Assembly (NCBI GenBank): GCA_907163375.1
Contig: CAJQUW010007539.1
Coordinates: forward strand, 829,060-893,059
Reading direction: 5' to 3'
DNA length: 64,000 nt
DNA from: Prostheceraeus crozeri
Taxonomy: Eukaryota; Platyhelminthes; Polycladida; Euryleptidae
In this document: positions 43,018 to 55,205 of the stretch, piece after piece
Layout of the letters: each line of letters opens with the position of its first letter
Position numbering within the stretch: position 1 is the stretch's first letter
Notes under the pieces: generated by a model
What the model was told of the DNA's origin: nothing
The model's input: the letters and a program-made list of their open reading frames with translations, nothing else
The model's database searches: none
Made by a program: the position numbers and the translations under genes

Positions 43018-43575
43018 TTTTAAAGAAATATTTTTAACGGCGAAGCCCTGGAAGACATCTCCGATGTCCCGCTAGTCACATGATATATTTTAAAAACCTG
43101 AAAGATGGATAAAATTCATGAATTTGAGATTCTTAACTTTTATGATTTTTTCGGTGTCCTGGAACGGTCATGATTTTGGCGGGGGTGAAAATCGAACCGA
43201 AGGTTCTAGGGCTTCGCCCGATTGTAATTCTCAAATTTTGAGATTTTGAAAAATTTGAAAATTGGGTATTTTTAAAAACGCCCAAATCGGAGCGAAGCTC
43301 CTCTGGCTTTAGCCGATTTATGAATTTAGGTCTTCATAACCTGAAAAAGGGTTCAAATTCATGAATCGGCTTAAGCCAGAGGAGCTTCGCTCCGATTTAT
43401 GTCGTTTTTAAAAAGTACCATTTTTCAAAAAATGGTACTTTTTGAATGGACTAAATTCATGAATTTAGGTCTTAAAAACCTGAAAAAGGGACTAAATTCA
43501 TAAATTTATGTCGTTTTTAAAAGTACTAATTTTTTTGATTTTATGGTGTCCTGGAACGGTCTTTTGTCCATTACT
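42926..43575 (-). repeat. Right terminal inverted repeat of the Polinton
   Basis: Reverse complement of 24081-24839, 650 bp, with two copies of the GACCGTTCCAGGACACC box against three at the left. It carries GCGAAGC palindromes at 43040, 43211, 43292 and 43384, and paired arms that make each terminal repeat itself foldable. The end reads CCATTACT before the duplication. Confidence 0.9.
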
Positions 43576-43581
43576 GTCGTC
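43576..43581. repeat. Target site duplication, right (GTCGTC)
   Basis: Identical to 24075-24080. It directly follows the CT end of the Polinton. Confidence 0.95.
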
Positions 43582-44001
43582 GTTGCAACTTGTCTGGCAA
43601 CATTAATCGGACGTTTAGGTAGCTCTACTTTACGAACCAAGTTAATTTACATCAAATCATTCAAACGATATCTTTCGTGAAATCATGTTGACTTATATAT
43701 CTCAAAGAAAACTGTTTTTGCGTTCATGAATTATAATGTGTTTTTATTTCGGATTGATAATATGTTTAATTTCAAAATTACATAATGCATAATTGTTGAT
43801 GGTTGAATACTCATTGATTATTCATAAAATGCCTTAGACTTACGTGTATTAAAATCGGATTCAGTATTGAAAGTATGACTCTTGAATGTCATTATCTCAC
43901 TACTTACAGAGCAGTAGTAGCATTAGCGTGATCTTTATTGACAAAAGACCTTAAATCAAGATACTTTGGACATGATTGATGCCTTCTTTTAACATTGTGC
44001 T
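43582..44001. other. Host non-coding stretch
   Basis: Ordinary AT-rich flank of the Polinton. I see no gene or repeat in it. Confidence 0.4.
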
Positions 44002-44145
44002 GGTATGGCTTTAGTATGTAAATCATACCACATTTGAAATAACATACGAATAGCATAGAAATATATACCAAGAGAATACAGAAATATACCAAAAAAATAT
44101 TTTGGTATGCGTATGTGATTGGTATTGAGCGATTTACAGTGTACC
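44002..44145 (-). repeat. GGTATG-rich repeat ending in TACACTGTAAATCGCT
   Basis: Read on the minus strand it starts GTACACTGTAAATCGCTCAA, then ACCAATCACATACGCATACC. It shares this end and the GGTATG words with the repeats at 23633 and 62325, but its interior differs. It is probably a related or rearranged family member. Confidence 0.5.
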
Positions 44146-44479
44146 CACATCTATTGAGACAACATGTTGATCCCATAGCAGCAAAAAATTGCATCCAAAA
44201 GGAGAGAGGAGATCAATGCGATTCTAATGATACCGCTCCAAACCTCGCACGATACATAGAACACCGACAACTTGCATCTAAAAAATCGAAGAAGCTTTAG
44301 CTTTGAAAATGATTCATGCATGGAAGGCCTATAAGATAGGAACTAGCTCTATTCTGCAATTAACAAAATATCTTTTTAGAACAACAGGGCAATAGGATGG
44401 TACAAAAGTATAAAAAACGTATAAAAGAAAGTTGTGAGATTATCAAAAAGTCACGCATGACTGCATGTCGCCTTTTTTC

Positions 44480-47470
44480 GGCAAGCCCGAAAATTTCAGT
44501 TCACTGGCTCCGATCACGCCTGCCGATCTCAACAGGAGAGCCCTCGCGTTTGCGCGCTGTAGGGTTACGCTAAGGCGACCAATAATGCCTTTTCAATTCC
44601 ATCTCGCGATGTAAGGGTGTGGAGGGATATGCGAGATGAAATGCGCTTCAAAGTGTTCTTAGTCACATTTCCCCAAGTTCCGTACGTACTGACGGCGATT
44701 GGAGTACAACTCCAGCCCATCTGCGTACATTTGTCACTGTTGTCAGCGAACTTCCGGCTCTCAGCAGAGGCAGCTACAGATCTCACGGCAACCCTCGCTT
44801 CCAATAATGAATTTGAATTCAGTGGATGGGTGACCGTGATATCCAAAGCCGCCGTCTTACCCAAATGCCAAGAAGGCAGAAGTATGTCGGCTGGGCTACG
44901 TTGGTCGTGGCATTGGTCGCCTCCTTTCTCGAGCTCAGGAGACATGTTGGCTCGCTTAGGCAGAGGCAGTCTCGCATAGAATTGCGACGGGCGACGGCAC
45001 TGGGCCATGCTTGCAGGTCAAGGCGTGATGCTCCCAAAGAATCAAGAACTTGTGCTTTTTCCGAAGGACAAACTGGACAAATCGCATTCTAGCCGAAGCC
45101 AAAATTTCAACAGGATCTGCATTTCATTTGGTTCGAGATGTAAATTAATTCCAATTGAAGGCAACACCCGCATCCAACATGATGCATTATGAGTTGGCCA
45201 TTGCAATTAATCTGGCTTGATGAACTGACGTTGATGACTCAAACAGGTTTTTAAAGTCAAACTCTTCGATGGCAGATGACAACTTAGATTGTTGGAGAGG
45301 CTCGACGGTGAAAAGCGTGTCAGTGGATAAACATTTATCACGATGCACATTTTCATTGTATAATGAAATGACTTCATTCAAGTCAGATGACATTGAGCGT
45401 ATTTCGCTATGATGGAACATTTCTCGAGCTGCACTGAAGGAAGCTAAGTAGCACGCTGCTGCATGACGTGAAAGCGATCGTAATCCAAGCCCACCAAATT
45501 TCATACTCAGCTGAGATTGAGTTAACGCACTTTCAGTCGAATGTACTCATCAAATTTTCGCAAGGATTCCTTGGAGACAGCAGGCGGAGTGCTGCGAGCT
45601 ATATGAGCTAGCTTGCAGAAAGAGCCACAATTTCGGAGTAATAACAGGGCTACTTGTGGATCTTCAAGCTTTGGAAAAGTTGTAAGGAGGTCATTTGCTT
45701 TTTCAATTCGATGAATAATATATTCATTACAAAATTCAACACCGCCAATTGGAGCGCCGAGAAGCTGAAAATTTGGTAAGGCTGACCTTTGAATGTCATT
45801 TGGAAACATTTGTAAATTACATTGAGAATACAATTCACATTTTCTATAATTGACATGTAGCCCAAGACAAGCAGACGAATCCTCAATTAACTGTAATATC
45901 CTTAACATATCATTCCTTGTACCACAGAAGACTCCGTCATCCAAGTATCAATAATGGAGCAAAAGATTGGGCATTTCTCCTGCAATATGCAGGACCAGCT
46001 GGTGAAGAGCAATCGAAAATATCAACAGATCGAGTGGGTCAACCTGTTGTACTCTGAGTTCAGATTTAAGCCTGCCAAGAGGGTGATACAGGAAAGGATG
46101 TTGACTGTAGCACACTTTGAGATATGGTATTAAACTTGAGAAGTTCTTTTTGCATTCATCAAAAAGAAGCTGTCTTGAAACATTGCTAAAGGCATTTTTG
46201 AAATCTATCTTCATGATGACGAAATCCAAGTCATTCCAGTGTTTCTCAACGACATGCCTGGTTCGATGGACTACTTTTTCTGTTCCTCCAGAAATCCAAA
46301 CGCCAAGTTGATGAGGTGACAAATATTGTCTTGCAGTTTCCTTGAAGATGACACATAAACATATACTTGCCAACCTCATCAGTACGTCTCCAACTGCTAC
46401 CGGTCGAATGTCACCCGGTAGTCCATTTCGCTTGTTGAAGGCTGTAAGAGATGCACTTCCAAGATAAGGCATGACTGATTCCGGGACATCGCCAACAATC
46501 ATCAAGTTCATAAGAGATTTCAAAGCAGTCAGTAAAGGAGTCGGCAAAAACAGCTTCTATTGCATCAAGTAAATGTTGAATTCTCAAACCGGATGGTCCA
46601 CATGCAGTGTCTTTGGGAGAAGGGCGAATTACAGCGGACAAATCAAATGTTTGCCTCAGAACAGGGCATGAATCACAATTTTCAGATGGTAATGTAGGGA
46701 CAGAGCAGGTTGGATGCTCCACTTTAAGTGCATCCCACGTTTCAGAATTATTGGAGGCCAAACCGCTTGAAGTTAAAATCCGGCCCTACCGCATTGACCC
46801 ATCCTTGCATTGCTCAAAGCAGCTTCAATCATGACATCTTTGATTTCAGTTTTCTCGTCACACTTAGCTCTTTTTCATCTCTTCTGTAGCCGACGTTGCG
46901 ACGTTTCTGCAGACTCAACAGCTTTTTCCCATAGCCGATTTGCTCCACCATCTTTCCATAATTGGCAAATCTGTCTGGGAGACGATGTCGTTGTCCTGCA
47001 CGCTTCATAGAAGGAAGCACACATTTAGGGAGCACGAATAGCCTTTTCCAAATGTCTTCAGATTTTTTTTAATCACAAGTTATATCGTGCTTAACAACAC
47101 TTGCCCGAATGAATTCCGGGCATTACGCGCTTTCAAAGTTGGTCTCTTGAGAGACATAATATTGTCCCATGAAGGAAGAGGAGTTTCTTCTTCTTTAAGT
47201 CAAGAATTCGTACGGTTCAGTTGCTGCTGCATTTGAATCGAAGACAGCGAGTTGCATTTCTTGGAGTGACTGCTTTTACGTATTGCTGATATTAAACGAA
47301 GACAAGAGCAACCAAATTTCTAATTTTCTTCAAACCGAGACTTTGGAATACAACCAGAAAATATGCCTTGTACGTGACACTCTAGATGGTTTATCAGCAT
47401 TGTAGGTGGCGATCTGTGTTTACAGCCTTCTACAGGACATTCTAGACCAACTTGATTATGAGACGTTTGA
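44480..47470 (-). mobile_element. R2-like non-LTR retrotransposon remnant (zinc finger, RT, endonuclease)
   Basis: Read on the minus strand, the parts occur in the order of early-branching LINEs. There is an N-terminal zinc finger near 47460-47380 (CPVEGCKH...H...H). A linker follows (LPKCVLPSMKRAGQRHRLPD, 47035). The reverse transcriptase begins DTACGPSGLRIQHLLDAI (about 46610) and continues GDIRPVAVGDVLMRL, IMKIDFKNAFSNVSRQ and YLDDGVFCG (about 45940). A thumb-like region has GGLGLRSLSRHAAA (45480). The C-terminal part (PADILLPSWHLGKTAALDI, 44880) resembles a restriction-like endonuclease. The sequence is broken by several stops and frame changes, so it is dead. I place it in the R2/CRE-like group by architecture only. 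Confidence 0.75.
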
Positions 47471-50240
47471 CGGCAACATTAATACAGTGTGATGTAGGCC
47501 TACTTAGCACACCTGAACTGATGGTATCAGTATTTTTTGCAATTACATCATTAATTAATAAATTTATCTAAATTGGAAGACTCCTCCGATATTCGATCTG
47601 CCATCGTAGAGCAATTTCTTAATCTAGCTTTTCAGAAGGTCCTGACTTGCCTTCGATATGTCTTCGATTTTTAACATTTTTGTCTACTGGAGCGCGATAT
47701 CCCAGAGCCTCTCATTCAGCCTGCCATTTTTTCTGTTATTAGGGTTCAAGGAAACCTCATCTATATCTATGTTTCTTAAATGAATTTTTGACATGTTTTG
47801 TTTTCTCATTTCAATACTTTTTGCCATAATTGGAATTCAAGTGCAAAGCAAGCCAAATTAGTGACTCTTTCAACGAGCCGACTATTGCTCATATAATTGC
47901 TATTGTTAAAAGAGAAATAATGAAAATTATTTTCCGAAAACTGATGAATGCTTTTTCCATAATGTTCTTATCAACGTCCAACACGAGACGAGTAAACTAT
48001 ATGATACTTAGTGAGCATGACGAATGCTTCCTTGATTCCAACCGTTGTGTGATTAGTTGCATGCAGTTTGCTTTTGTTCGGAAATGAGAAAAGTCCAGTT
48101 TTCCAGGATAAGAGTTTATTATATTCATCTAAGTACATTAACACTTCGGAGAGGAATTTTCTGCAATCGTATATTAAATGTTTTGCTGCTCTGTCAGCTG
48201 CGTAGTTTGACCGATGATCGCCGCATGAATTCTGTGATTTGCATCATTTTCCTGATGATGGTCGGCGTTGCCAAATCGAAAGTCCTTGTACTTTGTTGTA
48301 TACAATAAACTCTTATCCTGCACTGAGAAAACTGAACTTTTCTCATTAACGATCATACATGAATATGACTTGGAGTATTATTTAACGAATGCTGTTATTA
48401 ATCGTGTTCTTTGCCTCTCAATCTTCCACTTCTAAATGTCTTCCTACATACAGCGTGTAACAAAAGTTATTCCCATTCAAATAGCGAATGACTCAAACAC
48501 ATCTACATGTATGTTGTGTGTTGTCAATGCAGCAAACAGCATTACTAGAATCTTGTTGGATGCCTCTCATGTCATATCCATTACTAGCCACCTAAGAGGA
48601 TAAAAGGGTTAGTTGGCTTTACAAACTTTACAGATTATGCAAGAAGTTCATCGACAACTTGTCAAATGCATGGTAACACTGCCATTCATATAGAGTAGAT
48701 ATATTAGGCAGAGTGTAGACTCAAAAAAGTATCTGTAAGCAGTGCAAATTCTTGTATGAAAAATTATTTGTGTAGTTTTTAAGAAGCTATATTTTTGCAA
48801 TTTATTCCAGTATTTATATACTACCGACATGAACACAATTTATAAGTAGTATGAAACAAGTTGGATATCAAAAGAAATGAATATTTGCTAACAAGCATCT
48901 TAATTAAACGGAAATTAAGCTGATTAGCAAAGGAAATTCATGAACTGCATTATAACGCATGTCTTCATGAAAAGATTTAATTGTCCTTATAGGCTGAAAT
49001 TTGAAGTTTCTAAATCCATTTTCATCGGTATGATTTCATGATTCACTAAATTTATATTTCATTTCTTGAATCTGAATAGTAGTGTGGACCCATTTACACC
49101 TTTTAGCGATCATTGACTTTGATTATGTTATTTTGATCTTGCTGTGGCAGGTAGATTGTGATATCATCACGCTCAAGAAAATACTCTTATTAAGAAGGTT
49201 GAGGTTAAACATTAATGAATAGCAGCCTTCGAATTGCTAGTTTAACAAACATAACCTCTCCAAGGCTGCCATGATACGGAAGATCTGTCAAGTACTGTTC
49301 ATTTGGCATCAATACACAAATGCATTCAACTCGAGTTCATTTGATAGAATCGAAAATGCATTCACATTGGAGTTTAAATTAATGCAGGGCTGTTGCTCTA
49401 CCTACCCTATGCTGCTGTATGTCACATGAATTTGGTGATTGTATGTAGAGATGATGACATTAATAGTTATCAACGCAGCTCCATCATTTCAATACAAAAC
49501 TCGAACAAAATGGAGAAGATTTCTAATAATTTCGAATTTTACTTCCAAAACTAATTTCAAATTATCTTTGGCATGATTTCAAATAGCGAAACATTGATTT
49601 TAAGCATATACTCGTATTACAAATGCGCGTCTTTCAATTCTCTAGACAAATAGTCACTTTCATTACAGTTTGTGCAAGTAAGTGAAGTCTCAAGTGGAAA
49701 TCTAGCATATTGACTATAATTTTACTAAAACGTTAGTACAACAGCTTGTTGAATATTCTAATGTTTCTTAATAATCACGTCATTTCAGTGACAATGAAAG
49801 AACGTTAATTCATGCAATACTTTCATACAAATCGGCGCTTATCAGAATGAAAATGACTTATCCAGCCAAGGAATCGCTTAAAGTGCATTCATTCTATGAG
49901 ATGGTATTTTCAACTAATTAAGGCAATTTACAAATGCATTTCGTTCTTGTAAAAATTTAGCTACATGTATATTAATTAACACAAAATTCAACACGTCAAT
50001 ATCTTGATATGTTGGTTTACTAGGTAGACATGCGCTATCTCCTCACAGTCGTGTATGGAATGAGGAAATACCTGTCATTTTTTTCATTGAGGAAACGTAC
50101 ATGTTCCGCTGCTGAAAATGCGTGCTTTGGTGTATCCTATTGCTGACTTACTACTTATTTGAGAATGAATCGTATAAGTCCCATTTATCTATTTATAACA
50201 TTTATATAATACTACTACTACTACTAATAATAATAATAAT
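47471..50240. other. Long non-coding stretch
   Basis: About 2.8 kb of AT-rich sequence with only short, unconvincing frames. A trinucleotide microsatellite (ACT then AAT) lies at about 50212-50242, just before the next LINE. Confidence 0.45.
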
Positions 50241-50249
50241 AATGATATA

Positions 50250-51410
50250 ATATCAGCTACACTGGAGGAGTGGTGAAATGGACAGTGCAAGAACTAAGTG
50301 AACTCAACCGAAAGACACGTAAGATACTAAACATCTACGGTGCACTACATCCAAGAGCCGATATCGACCGTCTCTACCTACCGCGGGATCGGGGAGGTAG
50401 GGGGTTCAAAGATCTGCAGGAAGTCATAGAACAAGAAGACAGAAGCCTAACAGAATATGTACAAAACAGAAACGATGACCCACTGCTGGCAGTGGTTAAA
50501 TCGGGCAATTTGTACAGGCAGCGACAAGATACCTTAGAAGATTGGAAGATGAAAGTTGTAGAAGATCGATACCATAAATGGAAAGATAAGATAATGCACG
50601 GACAATACACAAGGCAAATGCTGGAAATAACATCTAGGCAGGCTTGTTACGGTTGGTTGAAATCAGTCAATTTGAAAATTACCACAGAAGCGTTACTAAC
50701 GGCAGCTCAAGACCAAGCCGTCAATACGAAAGCACATGCAACATACATCCTGAAAACCAGCAATGATGCAAAGTGCAGAATGTGTAAGTCAGCAGATGAG
50801 ACAGTGTCCCATATACTCACAGGATGCTCAAAACTGGCATCAAAAGAGTACCTCAATCGCCACAATGAAGTTGCCAGAATGATCCATAGAGATATCTGTC
50901 TACAGTATGACATCAGCGCATCGACAGAGCCATGGAAACATATGCCGATGCCAGTAGTTGAAACAGACATGGTGAAGATCTTATGGGACTTCGAAATAAG
51001 AACCGACAAGAACATTTCAGCAAGGAGGCCCGATATAGTGATAGTGGACAAAGAAGATGGGATACATAATCGATATCGCCGTTCCCGAGGATAGAAACAT
51101 GCAATAAAGAGCGAGAGAAAATAGCAAAGTACCAAGACCTGAAAATAGAAGTACAGAAGCTGTGGAAGATTAAAGCAAAAGTGATACCAGTAGTAGTGGG
51201 ATCCTTGGGAGCCCATACTGACAACCTAAAGAAGTACCTCAAAGAGATTCCCGGTCGACACCAAGTACCTCAATTACTTAAGGCTGCCCTGCTCGGTAGT
51301 GCCTACATCCTTAGACGCACTCTGGATCTCCCTGAGTCCTGGTAGGATTCCGAGGTCCTGAGTTACAACCGACCATTGTGTGGTCGTGATCCAAAAAAAA
51401 AAAAAAAAAA
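50250..51410 (+). mobile_element. 5'-truncated R2/NeSL-type LINE tail with poly(A)
   Basis: The frame at 50270-51094 gives the C-terminal third of a LINE protein: PRDRGGRGFKDL near the start, then a CCHC-type finger (CRMCKSADETVSHILTGC...H), then ARRPDIVIVDK. The reading frame changes near 51070; the neighbouring frames supply IDIAVPED and, after a further shift, a long tail (KAKVIPVVVGSLGAHTDNL to the stop at 51343). The RPD...IDIAV pattern is the restriction-like endonuclease of R2-type LINEs. An 18-base poly(A) at 51393-51410 ends the copy. AATGATA occurs both before the element (about 50241) and just after the poly(A), a possible target duplication. Confidence 0.8.
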
Positions 51411-52050
51411 TGATAATAGATCTTTATTCGACAAAACATATGGCGGTAATGACATGATGGAATTCAATACAGTGGCAAATTCATGAATGTACAGAATACT
51501 TTACAAAGGAGGAATTGTACATCGCAGAGCGTCGACGGAGCGGTAGAAGCTGCCTGGTGTGTCTAATACCGGTCTTCTGGTCGCGTGTGATGAAAAAATC
51601 TGCCAACGGATGAGTCTCTTTGTCTCTTGCAATTTTGCGTGTAAGTTTCACACATGATTTGTCCAACATGTTCTGCAGGCTGGGGACATTTGCAGATACA
51701 GATGCCCACCTACGGGCTATGCGATCCAAATGAACAAGCTTTTTAAATTGGTTGGCATTTACATCACAAATAACTGGCCAACAAAAAACAATGTGGCAGA
51801 GCACGAAACTGATGTATGCTTGCCAAATAATGTGACCGGGGTTGCCGTTCTTTTTCAGGCGCGTACAGACAAGTGAATTGTTTTTCCCATCTCGCATCAG
51901 CTGAGAAGACGACACCCAAAATCTTCAAACTGTCAACATCCTCAATTACAACCTTATCAACAATGAGAGGGGGAAGATTGGACACAGAAGTGGGGGAGTT
52001 ACACAGTTTATCATTATTATTATTATTTATCATTTATTATCATTTTTTAT
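51411..52050 (-). mobile_element. LINE reverse-transcriptase 3' remnant, tail to tail with the previous copy
   Basis: On the minus strand, LPPLIVDKVVIEDVDSLKIL with GVVFSADARW, then (frame changed) AYISFVLCHIVFCWPVICDV and a C-terminal HPLADFFITRD...LLPLRRRSAMYNSSFVKYS, ending at 51481. These are typical of the region after the reverse-transcriptase core in CR1/jockey-like LINEs. There is an AATAAA on the minus strand near 51420-51430. The copy is truncated at its 5' end and shifted at least once. It is dead. Confidence 0.75.
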
Positions 52051-54785
52051 ATCCATTTATATTTTATTTTTTAGTGCGGATTGTCAAGCAGACAAAAAAT
52101 CCGGGGTAATAGTTCGAGTATTAACTTTAACTTGACAGTGTAATTTTAAATTGAATAAGATTTATTGTTCATTTTATCTACACAATGGTTGATAAGTGCA
52201 TATCCTGAAACTAGATTGCAAGTTGATATCAAAATTATCAGCTGCGCTACTGTAGCTCATTTTTCTTCATTTGTTTTTTTCTTTGTTTGCGTCGGCTGCG
52301 CTTGATGAATGAGTGAGGTTTTCTGATGCAATTTTAAAGAGTTAATTTTGTACCATCATTTAAAAAAGCACTATAGAGCAGAGAAGGTATGAGCAGCAGA
52401 TGCATGAAAAGGCTAATCCGTCAAATCACAATCTATTACGTAATAGGTTGTGTTTTGGAAGATTGGTCTTTTCACTCAAACTTTTTTTGATTAAAACAAG
52501 CACAGTTTGAATCTGTGATCAAACAATAGTAAAACAAAAATAATGCCTCTATCCTAATTTAGAGAGATAGAACACGCTCCACGATCCAATTAGCAACTGT
52601 CTTTTATCTACATTATTCGATCACGTAAATCATTCGATGACCCACACTGTACGAACTCACAAATTCAAGGAGAGTGTTTACCTTCTCCCACGGGAGGCTA
52701 ACCATTGATAAAAAAGAAAGTCTCCAAAATTTACGACGTTTTATTGTGTCATCAAAACCAACAAATACACCGAGCGTTTCTCTATCATGCCGACTTGTTC
52801 ACTATCCTTACCTATGAAAACGTCGACAGGACGACGAAACTTTGGCTATAAATTTTGTTTGAATGACACAATAAAGCGTTACAAGTCTGGGAATGACTTT
52901 CAAAGAATTAAGGGATGCATGAGCTGAGTATTGAACTGCATGCCGCATTTTCTCAAATAAACGCCGTGAAGTTTATTTGTAATCGAATACTTTTAAGTGC
53001 GGCGTTTAAGCGGGCGGCCGTTATCAGAGAGATTCTTTTCCAATTCAATAAGAACAACGATTACAGGTAGATGAATTTTGCGAAGAGGTATCAATGAGAG
53101 CAGAAAACTCATGTATCATGTTTCATACTGCATCACCGATTTATGCATTGCCGACGAGGCGTCTGGTGGTTTCGTCGTTGACTGAATACAGTGTAATTTC
53201 TTGGAATTGCGGGCTCCTGTATTTGCGGTTTCCTTTCTATGTGTTAAAGGTGGTACTCCGTTGCTGTGCGGAACATGCAATCCGCTGCATCTGTTGCTTC
53301 GCAGGAGTTTCACAATAACTCCATACTTAACCATTGTGGGTATAAATTGTTCTATTTCCATGTTCTGAAATAAACGTCGTCATACAGCGAATACATTGCA
53401 TACAACCACAGTGCGATAAAAAATTTTAACAGCCATGTAGCGATAAACTCTTCGATAATATTCATTGCACGATGAGGGTCATTTATCGTCCGTCGAGCAA
53501 GAATAACCTTCTTTACGAGGTACATACAATCTCTTTTTTATATAATGTTGCATCAAATTATCCCGTCCATTCATTGTGTTACCCTTTGTTGTATTCGCCA
53601 TTAGGCAGAGCGGCCGATCGTGATGAAGGTGCACTTTATAGTGACGATGGAACTGAACACACATGTATATATGACATGAAATGAATTACACTCAAAAGAA
53701 TGGAATGAAAAGACTGAGTAGACACGTTAATCATGATACTACTAATATGCATAAAACGGTAGGATGAGGGAACAAGAATAACAAATGTCAGCATGAGAGA
53801 ATTTCAATGGAGAACAATAGCAAACTAAATAAGTAAAGCATAATGCACATCACCACATCCTTGAGGAACAATAATGAAATATTGGGTACAAGAATTGTTC
53901 TTTTGATTCTTGAGAAAGCCAATTGAAAATAATACAGACATACACCAGAAATGGCCTCATTACAACTTTTGCATCAAATTTCAACGAATTTGGAGGAATC
54001 CGTGACATTTCGCAAATTTCGTCGCGATTTTGCATTCGCGGAAAGAAATTGGCCTAGAGATTGATGAATAAACAATTATGAAGGAATGTTTTTGTCCTCT
54101 CATCGCATCATGCTCACTATTCATAATCGTTTCTTCCATGATTGAATACACAGTAAATCACAAGGTCCTATTTAAGTTCCAATTTGAGAACTGAATGAAA
54201 GAGTACTAGAATTAACGAACTTAAATTCACAGGAGTACTTAAATGCTTGCTAAGTCCTAATATGATGAAGCATAAATATGACATTGACTCACAGAGAGGG
54301 AAGGACATGCAAGCGGAGGACAATAGCGATGCATTGATTGCAGTGCGTTACTACACTGCCACAATATCAATTATGACGCTGTCTCCATTGTCATTGCTCG
54401 TGTTGGCGTGTTACAGTACAAAATTGGCACAATTTGAATAACAGTGTAGAATTGAGCGGTTACGAGGAAGAAATTGGAAGAAGTTTGAAAAAGAGCATTT
54501 GACTGATTTGAATAAAGGTCAATAAAAATATGATTTTACTGGTACCAATATTTCACCACTTTTTATGCATAATACATCGAAAGATACTTAAGAGAAGCTC
54601 TTCGAGCCTGATTCATTATGTCTTCTTATTCTATTATTGTGCATTCTGTGACATATGTCTTCTTATTGAAACTTTGCAACTTGTATATTGAACGATTTTC
54701 ATTTTTTTGACCAAGTGCTGTCAAAACATAATGCAAACTTTCCGATGACGCATGGCGCGTTAATGCGCGACACGATTGGAGGCAT
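52051..54785. other. Long non-coding stretch
   Basis: No supported gene. Short frames near 53094-53684 lie on both strands and look random. No tandem array is visible. Confidence 0.4.
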
Positions 54786-55205
54786 TGTTGTTGCTCGAAC
54801 AATGCAACAACTAATGTTGACCAGAGCAGCGGGATGTCTAATACTATCCGAATGTTCTTCCACGTACAATGGCTATATCCGTTCAACAAATTTTGTTGGC
54901 TTTTGTCCAACTACGAGACAAATCAAAACGTCCTAGATCGAGGTTCATAAAGTTGTTTATTACTTCATGCAAATTTTGAATTTTTGGTGACATGCACCAT
55001 AGACATGCAATTTGAATATAATACATTTACCTATGCATTTACATAACATAGCACGTCAAACGTAGCAGTTCTATCATAGACCGAAGTGTATGCACAGACC
55101 ATAGAATCACAAAGATCTATACAATTGCACCAAGATCTCATGCGATGAAAGTCTATGGTAAACTTCACATAGAAATATAGCGCCATTATCTAATGCCGGA
55201 ACAGC
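54786..55205 (-). repeat. Long direct repeat, copy A (probable 3' LTR)
   Basis: It matches 61886-62308 in the same orientation over about 420 bp. Shared blocks are GGCTATATCCGTTCAA, CCTAGATCGAGGTTCATAAA, GTATGCACAGACCATAGA and CATGCGATGAAAGTCTA. Most differences are one-base gaps. Confidence 0.8.

Larger units (their letters stand above)
24081..43575. mobile_element. Polinton/Maverick (adintovirus-like) element, apparently whole
   Basis: A 19,495-bp self-replicating virus-like transposon. It begins AGTAATGGAC, ends in the reverse complement, has long terminal inverted repeats and a perfect 6-bp duplication, all typical of Polintons. It carries the core set: protein-primed polymerase B, retrovirus-type integrase, adenain-like protease, packaging ATPase, major-capsid-like and penton-like proteins, plus fibre-like, zinc-finger and membrane proteins. 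It is strikingly AT-rich compared with the flanks, and its gene starts share a TAAAAATG signature. It looks whole or nearly whole, with perhaps one or two doubtful places outside the core genes. The terminal repeats agree closely where aligned and the duplication is exact, so the insertion seems young. A host-like segment after the left terminal repeat looks like a secondary insertion. Confidence 0.95.
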
